Shown piece by piece: positions 12,608 to 19,989 of a DNA stretch of 21,233 bases. The notes under the pieces were generated by a model, which was not told the DNA's origin, did not search any database, and saw only the letters and a list, made by a program, of their open reading frames with translations. Within the stretch, counting starts at the first letter, position 1. Each line of letters begins with the position of its first letter. Position numbers and translations under genes: made by a program. Origin of the DNA: an uncultured Eubacterium sp. (GTDB taxonomy: Bacteria > Bacillota > Clostridia > Lachnospirales > Lachnospiraceae); the NCBI GenBank assembly GCA_934317205.1, contig CAKREL010000035.1, positions 1-21,233 on the forward strand, read 5' to 3'.

Positions 12608-14386
12608 CTACTTCTTTGTTTTTGTAAACCATCCCTCTTGATACTTAGATGTTTTGCCAGATCCATAACCACCAGTAATATCAAAAAGCTCTATTGCTTC
12701 TTGTATAACTCCGTCAATATCCGCTTTTGAACCAATAACCCACAGGAAACCGGACTTTTTACGATCATCAATCACTTGCATATTTTTTTCCACAAAAAAT
12801 TCTTTTACTGTTTTATCGGTTTTACGTGATAAATTAGCAGCCTTTCTTTTTTCGCGGTTTTTTCGTATACTGTGTTCACTTTCATTTTTCTCCATTTTAT
12901 CTGAATAATCGTCACTCTTAGGGAGCAACAGCAACTCCTTATTATATACATATAACTCATTTAATGCTCTTGTATATGCAATATATTTTTCGTTCATACT
13001 CATACGACCAGATATAGCAAAAACAGTTTGAAATTCCAATCCCTTCGCTTGCTCTATTGTCATCAAATTCCATTTATTTTCCTGAAGTTCTGACATAGAT
13101 TGTGTCATATCATTAATTCGTTTGCTGTATGCTTGTTGTAATTTTAAAACTGTAGTTGCTTCTTCTGCATTTTTTACTAATATACAACTAAGTCCAATTC
13201 CTAATGGCTTTTGAAATACTGATGCTAAGCCATTTACGAACTCATTATAATTCTGAAATTCATGTACTCCAGCACCATCAAGATTAATTGCATGCATGTT
13301 CATTCGAAAACGCTTATTGCAAAACTCTGTTATCTGACGTGCATTCCTATAATTTTCTTGCATATTTTCGATTTGAAAGTCTGCAATTTTTCTTATATCT
13401 GTCCACGAATCAATTCCTTTTGCTCCTTCTACATGTTGCTTGATGTCTCCAAATAAATTCAGCACAACTCTATTTTTATTTACAGCTTTTATCAATCTTA
13501 ATTCTTCAACTTCTACATTTTGTGCCTCATCAATTCCCATTTTAATATCTTCAATCTCTAGTTCTACACGCATTCTGTTAGCCATTTGGATATACGCTTT
13601 TGACGGTGTTATAATGTATAAATTATTCCGGTCTAAACTATTAGGATTATCATACAAAACAATAGGTAATCGATGTAACATAATCATAGATTTACCCGAA
13701 CCAGCACATCCCTGCACAATTAAATTTTGCTGAAATGGTGTTTGAATAATTGCTCCCTGCCTTTGCTGGATGGAAAAAACAATATTCTTAAATGCTGTTT
13801 CTGTTCTTCTTTTTAACAATTCTTGTAAAAATTCATCTGCAATTATTTTTTCTACTTTTTCGTTCAAAACAGGGAATAACTGTTGCACACTTTTTACTTT
13901 ATCAAAAAACATATCTATTCTACGCTTCTTTTTCAATCTATAATGCGCATAATACTTTTCACCATGTTTACCAGTGACCACACTTTCAAATTCCTCAGCT
14001 GCATTATCTAATATATAATGCCTACACAATGGCATAGTCCAACTCATGATAAAAACCCTTCCACCACGTGAATATGTATGAAGTCCTATTTTTATATCAT
14101 CTTCATCGCAATCTTTTCCCATAGTACATTCTAATTCCAGTCGTGTGTCATACAATTCATCTTTTATTTGATATAAACGTTTCAATTCCCTTCGTGCTTC
14201 TACTTTCTCATGTTCCGCAGATACAAGCATACCGTAAGTATCTGGTAAACAAGCAGTCTTCGCTTTTTTAGCCTGCAATTTACTATATGTAAGTTTATGG
14301 TTTAATTCTAATAATACCGCATCCATATCATGAATTAACCAATTCAGTTTTTTCTGCTCCTCTTGAATCAATTCCTGTTGCGTCAT
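12608..14386 (-). CDS. Compact HelD/UvrD-like SF1 helicase lacking the 1B insert
   Basis: 592 residues. A charged coiled-coil N-terminus (about 1-85) is followed by an ATPase core: Walker A GCAGSGKS (226-233), Walker B IDEAQ (285-289), motif III NLFGDIKQ (310-317), motif IV ENYRNARQI (344-352), motif V-like TIEQAKGLEFQTVF (443-456) and motif VI YIAYTRAL (468-475). These are HelD/UvrD-type SF1 motifs. Only about 52 residues separate Walker A from Walker B, whereas UvrD-type proteins usually have well over 150 there (domain 1B), so this is a natural mini-form or an internally deleted copy. After a basic linker (about 500-525) comes a small C-terminal domain ending GGYGSGKTSKYQEGWFTK. It begins 2 bases after the UPF1-like helicase stop, so the two are translationally coupled and probably act together. 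Confidence 0.85.
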   Translation of the reverse strand: MTQQELIQEEQKKLNWLIHDMDAVLLELNHKLTYSKLQAKKAKTACLPDTYGMLVSAEHEKVEARRELKRLYQIKDELYDTRLELECTMGKDCDEDDIKIGLHTYSRGGRVFIMSWTMPLCRHYILDNAAEEFESVVTGKHGEKYYAHYRLKKKRRIDMFFDKVKSVQQLFPVLNEKVEKIIADEFLQELLKRRTETAFKNIVFSIQQRQGAIIQTPFQQNLIVQGCAGSGKSMIMLHRLPIVLYDNPNSLDRNNLYIITPSKAYIQMANRMRVELEIEDIKMGIDEAQNVEVEELRLIKAVNKNRVVLNLFGDIKQHVEGAKGIDSWTDIRKIADFQIENMQENYRNARQITEFCNKRFRMNMHAINLDGAGVHEFQNYNEFVNGLASVFQKPLGIGLSCILVKNAEEATTVLKLQQAYSKRINDMTQSMSELQENKWNLMTIEQAKGLEFQTVFAISGRMSMNEKYIAYTRALNELYVYNKELLLLPKSDDYSDKMEKNESEHSIRKNREKRKAANLSRKTDKTVKEFFVEKNMQVIDDRKKSGFLWVIGSKADIDGVIQEAIELFDITGGYGSGKTSKYQEGWFTKTKK

Positions 14387-14388
14387 TA

Positions 14389-16872
14389 TTATTTTTCCTT
14401 CTCTCTACTTAATGATGGTATTTCAAGAATAACTTTCAATATTCTTGCTGTGTGTTTTCCTTCAAATCTCAAACACGGAAAATATTTTGTTTTTAAAATA
14501 TTACCTTCCGATATAAAATCCGCTGCTGACAAAGGTTCTCCATACCAAATAATTTTTTTATCTATAATTGTAATTGGTGTTGTTACATATGGATATAATA
14601 ACGCATACTTTTTTAATTGCCGTGGAAGAGATATATTCTCTGCAACTCGTACACAAATTTGTATTCCGTTATTTTTCATTTGCTCAATTTTACTAGCTAA
14701 GTCATTTAATGCATCCGCATCATCGTCTATTACTCCAGGAATATCCATAAATATTTCTGTTTTTGCGTTTTCAATATCCCTTAAAAATCTATTCCATGAG
14801 TCGACTTCATCTCTATCTCCCAAAAACATTTTCGGATGTTCATCTTCTTGTGTTCCTAGTTTTTCAAATATTGCATCTCCGGAAATTTTCATATCCATAT
14901 TTTTCATAACGGACATTGTTTTTGAAAAAAATAACTTTTTAGAAATATTTTTTCTATACAAATATTCAGTATTTGCTACCAAAATAATTTTTCCCTGCGT
15001 TCTCGTTAGAGCAACATTAAATAACCTGTTTGCTGTATCATTCTTGCTAGTTGTTAAGAGCATTCCTGGATATGGCATCCTAAAGCAGTCAACCGCATCA
15101 TATATTATAATTGGCTTTTCTGACCCTTGAAACTGATGAACCGTTGCACTACTAATTGTTTTATATTTTTCATCTTTTTCCTGTAAATCACGTATCATCG
15201 CCAAAATCAACCTGGATTGTGCACTATACGGTGTAATAATTCCAATTTTATATTTCTCAGCAAATTCTTCTGCCAATTTAATACATGTCATTGCTGATAA
15301 TAAATTAATTCTTGAACCATCCTTTGTTCTTATACACACAGAATAGGTTGAACTTAAATCTACCAATCCCATTGGCTCGTTTTCAAATGGTGGTAAATCT
15401 GCTATTATCTGCCTATGCTCATATATGTGATCAGCTGAATATAGCAATCCTTGATACATATATCTACTAACCAAATCTGCTATTTGCGGATGCATACGGT
15501 ATTGACAATTCAACATTACCAACCACTCATGTCCATAGCCTTCTTCTACAGCAGTTGTTATTCCTGTATACTCAAATATATCTTTTTCCAATACACTATC
15601 TTCTATATTGCTTTCTACGATTGCCGGCAATTGCTTAAAATCTCCAAGGCAACAAAAATATTTGCTCGCCAAACTTGCAGAAAAAACAATTTGTGGTACA
15701 TATGCCATACTCGCCTCATCAAATATTACCATATCAAATTTTTGTTCATAAATAGTTTTATCCACAACAGCCTTAGATACTGTTGTAGCCACAAACGGAC
15801 AATTTTGTATTAATATCTTCTCCTGATCAAGCAACTTTTCACGAATTTTATTTATTTTTTTTCGCAATTCTATACGTCGTGGATCTTTTTTTCCAAGTTT
15901 CTTTCGTTCCATGACCAATTGCTTATACTCATCTGCTAATTCTGGATTTTTATATAAAATATATGCATACGATGTAAGTGTTTTACTGTCTAATAATTCC
16001 TGAACACGTGGATAACCATATCTAATAATTTGCCCCGTTCGCTGTTCTGACATATCTGCAATTTTCATCAATGCTCCATCTACTGACACATTGCTATAAG
16101 AAAGCATGAGTACTCGTTCACCTTTTAAAATATGCTCCAATGCAATTTTTGCCAAAGTGGTCGTTTTTCCTGTTCCAGGCGGTCCCCAAATAAATGTAAT
16201 TGCTTGCGAAGCTGATTTCTTCAGTGCCATATCCTGTCCCAAATCAATACCTTTTTTAGGTTCTATTTTATATCTTCCTTCACATGCTAATTTATGTGCA
16301 ATTTTTGACATAGATATGTCGATTTCATTCAGCCTATCTATCAGCCCCTCCATTAATTGCCATGGTTCTGCTGTAAATTCTACTGTTTCAACCTTTTCTC
16401 CAATATTTATTAATGTTTGAATTGTAATTGTAAATTCCTCGCATGAAATAACATGAGCTGAAATAATATTGTCTTGGAACCATAATTTTATTGCTGTACC
16501 ATCTGGAAAATGTAATTCAGAATCGGTTTCAAAAGAATATATAAAAGTAGAATTATCGGTGTGTATTCGTTCTCCATCGATAATTCTGTAACGCCTTCCT
16601 CCCGTAGCTTTAAGATGTACAATTTCCGTTTTGAGCGCATTCAAATATATTGTTTTAAAGTTTTCCCAATTAGCTTCCAATCCTTCATTTATATATTTTT
16701 GTTGAAGTATTTCATTCTCCATGATCAAAGTATTGGATAATGCTTCTGGAAAAGGATAAATACATTTATCCTCACCATATGAAACATATATTTTTTTATC
16801 TTTTATATTTGTTATCCGTCCTCTACATCTTGATGTTCGGTTCATAACCAATTGTCCAACTAATTCATGCAT
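14389..16872 (-). CDS. UPF1-like SF1B helicase with degenerate PLD-like C-terminus
   Basis: 827 residues. An N-terminal beta-rich region (about 1-215) precedes the core: Walker A GPPGTGKTT (230-238), Walker B FDEAS (384-388), motif III GDFKQLPA (410-417), motif IV QYRMHP (457-462), motif V TVHQFQGSE (577-585) and motif VI VALTRTQ (620-626). This is the UPF1/Dna2 (COG1112) group that unwinds RNA or DNA. A charged insert (about 310-355) corresponds to the 1B stalk. Residues 690-810 resemble the phospholipase-D-type nuclease domain fused to such helicases (TIIDKKIIWYG), but the H-x-K of the HKD motif is absent, so it is probably a binding module. It is the largest gene of the operon; AGGAG lies 12 bases before the ATG. 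Helicase-PLD pairs are known from Mokosh anti-phage systems, so defence is a reasonable inference. Confidence 0.9.
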   Translation of the reverse strand: MHELVGQLVMNRTSRCRGRITNIKDKKIYVSYGEDKCIYPFPEALSNTLIMENEILQQKYINEGLEANWENFKTIYLNALKTEIVHLKATGGRRYRIIDGERIHTDNSTFIYSFETDSELHFPDGTAIKLWFQDNIISAHVISCEEFTITIQTLINIGEKVETVEFTAEPWQLMEGLIDRLNEIDISMSKIAHKLACEGRYKIEPKKGIDLGQDMALKKSASQAITFIWGPPGTGKTTTLAKIALEHILKGERVLMLSYSNVSVDGALMKIADMSEQRTGQIIRYGYPRVQELLDSKTLTSYAYILYKNPELADEYKQLVMERKKLGKKDPRRIELRKKINKIREKLLDQEKILIQNCPFVATTVSKAVVDKTIYEQKFDMVIFDEASMAYVPQIVFSASLASKYFCCLGDFKQLPAIVESNIEDSVLEKDIFEYTGITTAVEEGYGHEWLVMLNCQYRMHPQIADLVSRYMYQGLLYSADHIYEHRQIIADLPPFENEPMGLVDLSSTYSVCIRTKDGSRINLLSAMTCIKLAEEFAEKYKIGIITPYSAQSRLILAMIRDLQEKDEKYKTISSATVHQFQGSEKPIIIYDAVDCFRMPYPGMLLTTSKNDTANRLFNVALTRTQGKIILVANTEYLYRKNISKKLFFSKTMSVMKNMDMKISGDAIFEKLGTQEDEHPKMFLGDRDEVDSWNRFLRDIENAKTEIFMDIPGVIDDDADALNDLASKIEQMKNNGIQICVRVAENISLPRQLKKYALLYPYVTTPITIIDKKIIWYGEPLSAADFISEGNILKTKYFPCLRFEGKHTARILKVILEIPSLSREKEK

Positions 16873-16922
16873 AAATTAATTCTTCTCCTAAATATAGTAT
16901 GTATTTTTATAATGTCATTAAT

Positions 16923-17678
16923 TTATCTGCATTTTGGTAGCATATCCGCCACTTTATGATCCTTTTTCATTATTTCATCGACTACATTGAAATAATTATG
17001 CGCTACTTTTTCTTTCCTACCAGCACCTATATTCCAAGTAACATCTACCTGATATGCTTTTCCATCTATGTTTACAATATTCCATGCATGTGGTGACATC
17101 CTTCCGATTTTTCCAGCCTCTCCGGTCACCACAATACATTTTATATCCACCGTATTCAAAAGAACTTTGAATGCTTTTGCAATTCCTTCACACTGAGCTT
17201 TATGAAATGCAAACACACCAAGAATATTGTGAGAAGCAATTACTCTAGGCACATTTTCTTTGTCTGATCCATCAAAATCATATGAAACATTTTTACAAAT
17301 CCAGTCATGGATTCTAAGTTCTCGTTCATATTCGCCACATTTTATCAATTCTAGTTCTTTCACGATACCATTTACCGCAACTTCAATCTTCTGATTATAC
17401 TCCCTTACTTTTTCTTTAGGGAAAAAATACTGCGGACAAATTGCAATATGTCCAAACATATCACTGGCGGTACTGCACGCTGACTGGTTCAAAAAATAAA
17501 TCAACGGATTATCCCTTGTCATTGCTATGAATATGCGTTCAAAACTTTCTTGACTAAATTCTCCATGCACTGGAATTGGAATAATTTCCTGATGTGACAT
17601 CACGCCATTATAAAATGCCTTATAAATCGCCCGTTCAGCTTTATTCAGTTGGTGATAATAATAGCGATCTACAATCAT
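16923..17678 (-). CDS. Transglutaminase-fold cysteine protease-like protein
   Basis: 251 residues. An N-terminal helical region (about 1-95) leads into a transglutaminase-like core with the complete triad: Cys in AQCEGIAKAF (C163), His in SPHAWNIV (H197) and Asp in YQVDVTWN (D212). The following HNYFNVVDEIMKKDH is also typical of bacterial transglutaminase-like proteins. There is no signal peptide or membrane segment, so it acts in the cytoplasm, unlike most bacterial members, which are exported. It may be a protease, amidase or crosslinking enzyme. Its ATG overlaps the stop of the Cys-motif protein by 4 bases (17675-17678), so the two are coupled and probably partners. In an operon with kinase, phosphatase and helicases it may be an effector or activator released by signalling, which is inference. 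Confidence 0.88.
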   Translation of the reverse strand: MIVDRYYYHQLNKAERAIYKAFYNGVMSHQEIIPIPVHGEFSQESFERIFIAMTRDNPLIYFLNQSACSTASDMFGHIAICPQYFFPKEKVREYNQKIEVAVNGIVKELELIKCGEYERELRIHDWICKNVSYDFDGSDKENVPRVIASHNILGVFAFHKAQCEGIAKAFKVLLNTVDIKCIVVTGEAGKIGRMSPHAWNIVNIDGKAYQVDVTWNIGAGRKEKVAHNYFNVVDEIMKKDHKVADMLPKCR

Positions 17679-18292
17679 TTCTGTTTCTTACCTGCACTTT
17701 TTCCATTTAAAACTTGAAACACTTTTTCGATAGCTTCTTTTGTATAAGCCTTATTGGTGATATATATCTTCTTCTCCTCGGCATCTCGCCCAATCATTAT
17801 TTTCTTTCCAGAACCACTAGATTTGATAATTGGTACTAATTCTGTCTGAAGCTTCTTTCCCTTGGGAAATGTCTCTACCACACAGAATAAAGAACCATCT
17901 TGCAATCTTTTCATCTGTGGTTTTGCTTTTATCTTTTCATCATGAACGATAGAAATGTTCTTTTCTTTTGGTTTTACATTTTTCTTCGTTTGTACCGTTT
18001 TCTTTACGCCAGTCGTTTTCTTCTGCTGTGCTTGCTGTTCCTGCTGTCTTTTTCTTCTTGCAAGTTCATGAACATACTGCACATTCTTTTCTTCATAATG
18101 GCTTACACTCTGATCCAACTCAAAATACTTGCAGTTTCTCCATGAATTATATCCGTCCACTGGTAAATATAGCGGCCGTTTCATACATGATTTATCATCA
18201 GAATCATAATAAATACAATCCTTGCAATCAATTCTCCGTTTTAAAGTATTATCATGTTCTATTGTAAAACTTCTCTCATATCCCCAAGCCAT
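17675..18292 (-). CDS. Basic Cys-motif protein coupled to the transglutaminase
   Basis: 205 residues. Residues 1-60 hold four Cys in the pattern C-x2-C-x9-C-x17-C (C23, C26, C36, C54), likely one zinc or iron-sulfur site. Residues about 70-125 are a Lys/Gln-rich low-complexity linker. Residues about 130-195 form a small alpha/beta domain (LQDGSLFCVVETF, ELVPIIKSS, KKIMIGRDAEEKKIYITN, then a helix). I do not recognise a named family. GAGGTATAAGGT precedes the ATG. The gene follows the PP2C gene by 22 bases and overlaps the transglutaminase gene by 4. The layout suggests an adaptor or sensor joining a metal or nucleic-acid binding head to a partner-binding tail; the basic linker could bind RNA or DNA. 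Confidence 0.75.
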   Translation of the reverse strand: MAWGYERSFTIEHDNTLKRRIDCKDCIYYDSDDKSCMKRPLYLPVDGYNSWRNCKYFELDQSVSHYEEKNVQYVHELARRKRQQEQQAQQKKTTGVKKTVQTKKNVKPKEKNISIVHDEKIKAKPQMKRLQDGSLFCVVETFPKGKKLQTELVPIIKSSGSGKKIMIGRDAEEKKIYITNKAYTKEAIEKVFQVLNGKSAGKKQK

Positions 18293-18314
18293 ATACCTTA
18301 TACCTCACAGTTTA

Positions 18315-19148
18315 TTATTTAGTCGTAAAATACACCATCACTACCGTAATATCATCTCCACACCCCAGTTCACTGGTTTCCGTCAGCCAGTTCTTCAGAT
18401 TTGCCTGCACCGTCTCCGCTCCATGCTCCTGAAGCATCTGCAAATAGTCCTTACATGTCTTCTGATACTCTTCATCCGATGTATAACTATTGGAAAATCC
18501 ATCCGTGGAAAGGATATACATATATGGCTCTTCGCTCTCCATTTCCCGTCTCCTTACCGATGCTACTGCTTTTCTCCAAGCATCTGGTTTTGACAGGGAA
18601 TGGGTTTCTGTTCCAAGGAATTTCTCCGGTTCTACCAATGGTTCGACTTCTTCATTTGTCACAACACTGATGTCCCCATCTCCGATCTGGAAGGAAAATA
18701 CAAAGCTGTCAGTCACCAGCATTCCAAGCAGCGTTGTTCCGTACAAAGAAAACACGGACGGCCACTTAATATTTCCATCTTCATTGGTCATTCCTTCTAC
18801 TTTGTTTTTGTAAAAAGACTGTTTCACTCTTGCCTGCCACTCTTCACATACATCCTGAGCAAACCGCATATCACCTTCCCGGTTAAGGAACGTGATCAGA
18901 TTGGAAAGTCCTGCTTCGTCTTCTCCATAGACTTTCAGATAGTTCTTCATGACTTCGTAGAAAGAATTCACAGCAATCATGGAACCTCTGTCACTTCTGG
19001 GACATTTGGAACTTCCATGACCGTCTGCAACTGTGACGATTGCAATCTTATCTGATATTTCTACGATTCGTTTATTATCCTGGCAAGGCATTTGATTTCT
19101 TACGTGAGTCGCACCCTTGACGATTCCGTCACATATATAGCGTTTCAT
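18315..19148 (-). CDS. PP2C-family Ser/Thr protein phosphatase (TerY-P triad)
   Basis: 277 residues from the ATG at 19148, chosen because AGGAGGAG lies just upstream; the frame extends 15 codons further but these are the ribosome binding site region. All PP2C metal-binding motifs are present: VADGHGSS near the N-terminus, IGDGDISVV, STDGFSNSY and GDDITVVMVYF at the C-terminus. It removes phosphate from Ser/Thr with Mn/Mg and should reverse the kinase encoded two genes upstream. In TerY-P triads (vWA, PP2C, Ser/Thr kinase) this is the standard phosphatase. It is soluble, with no membrane segment, 16 bases after the vWA gene. An insert of about 45 residues lies between the first two motifs (YKNKVEGMTNEDGNIKWPS), common in this subgroup. 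Confidence 0.92.
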   Translation of the reverse strand: MKRYICDGIVKGATHVRNQMPCQDNKRIVEISDKIAIVTVADGHGSSKCPRSDRGSMIAVNSFYEVMKNYLKVYGEDEAGLSNLITFLNREGDMRFAQDVCEEWQARVKQSFYKNKVEGMTNEDGNIKWPSVFSLYGTTLLGMLVTDSFVFSFQIGDGDISVVTNEEVEPLVEPEKFLGTETHSLSKPDAWRKAVASVRRREMESEEPYMYILSTDGFSNSYTSDEEYQKTCKDYLQMLQEHGAETVQANLKNWLTETSELGCGDDITVVMVYFTTK

Positions 19149-19164
19149 CCGACTCCTCCTCTTC

Positions 19165-19947
19165 TTACCAGACAGCTCCTTCATCGAAATCATCTGGATT
19201 TGGAATATTACTCATATCAAGTACCAGCGGTGCCCCATTGTTTGCCGGTGCAAACGGATCATCTGCCGGTGTAGAAACTGCTACAGAGGCTCCTGATGCA
19301 GATGCAGGCGTGAATGCCGCAACCGAATTCATTGGCTTACTGGATGGTGCTGATACCATAGAAGCAGTTGTAGATGCCCATTTAATCATCTTTGCAAGTG
19401 CTGTTGCATTATTCGCCTGCAGAACAAGCTCTTTATTTCCAGTAAATTCGATCAATACTTCATCATCTGCGTCCTGTCCGATGGAGATTGCAATCTTGAC
19501 TGCTTTCCGGAACCACGGTAGTTTTTTCAGTTTCTCCATGCTCTTTTTGTAATCATCTGTTGGCTGTCCGTCTGAAAGAAGCACGATCACCGGTGGTAAT
19601 GCTCTCTCCGGCATTGGCGGAATACTTAACTGTGCAGCCAGAAGATCAAAGGCTTTCCCCAGCTCTGTCAGTCCATTGGCATCCATATCTTCCCAGCCAT
19701 AATCTTCTACCGGCACCGGACTGGATGTAAGCCAGCTTGCCCCTGATGAGAACTGTAATGCACGGATTAGAAGCTGTGCATTTGGATTATTGTCCGCTGC
19801 AGAGCGCATTTCCGGTATGCACTCCTGAATCGTGTTGTTTACGATTCCGATTTTCTCTCCATACATAGATCCGGAACAATCTACTACCCAAAAGAAATGA
19901 ATCGGTCTTGTTGCTAATTCTCCACCTGGTCTTTGTAATACTTCCAT
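19165..19947 (-). CDS. vWA-domain protein, TerY-like (TerY-P triad)
   Basis: 260 residues. The vWA domain fills about 15-190 with a complete MIDAS metal site: D-x-S-x-S in VVDCSGSMYG (D23, S25, S27), Thr in NGLTELG (T94) and Asp in LLSDGQPTDD (D126). It should bind a partner through a metal-bridged acidic residue. After an Ala/Ser/Pro/Thr-rich linker (about 195-235) the protein ends in a conserved-looking tail (LVLDMSNIPNPDDFDEGAVW) that may be a docking peptide. TerY-like vWA proteins of the TerY-P group are cytoplasmic scaffolds grouped with a PP2C and a kinase, exactly as here. GGGAGGG precedes the ATG at a good distance. Likely role: bring the kinase, phosphatase and downstream helicases together, possibly under phosphorylation control. 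Confidence 0.92.
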   Translation of the reverse strand: MEVLQRPGGELATRPIHFFWVVDCSGSMYGEKIGIVNNTIQECIPEMRSAADNNPNAQLLIRALQFSSGASWLTSSPVPVEDYGWEDMDANGLTELGKAFDLLAAQLSIPPMPERALPPVIVLLSDGQPTDDYKKSMEKLKKLPWFRKAVKIAISIGQDADDEVLIEFTGNKELVLQANNATALAKMIKWASTTASMVSAPSSKPMNSVAAFTPASASGASVAVSTPADDPFAPANNGAPLVLDMSNIPNPDDFDEGAVW

Positions 19948-19989
19948 GGTAAATCCCTCCCATATGTGCTTTTATTATTTTCTCAATCC

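Noticed and set aside
14363..15130. Plus-strand frame of 255 codons opposite the UPF1-like helicase
   Set aside because: Hydrophobic Phe/Ser/Ile-rich translation typical of the reverse of AT-rich coding DNA. The minus-strand frame has every helicase motif.
17900..18267. Plus-strand frames opposite the Cys-motif protein
   Set aside because: Low-complexity reverse of a Lys/Gln-rich linker, without ribosome binding sites.
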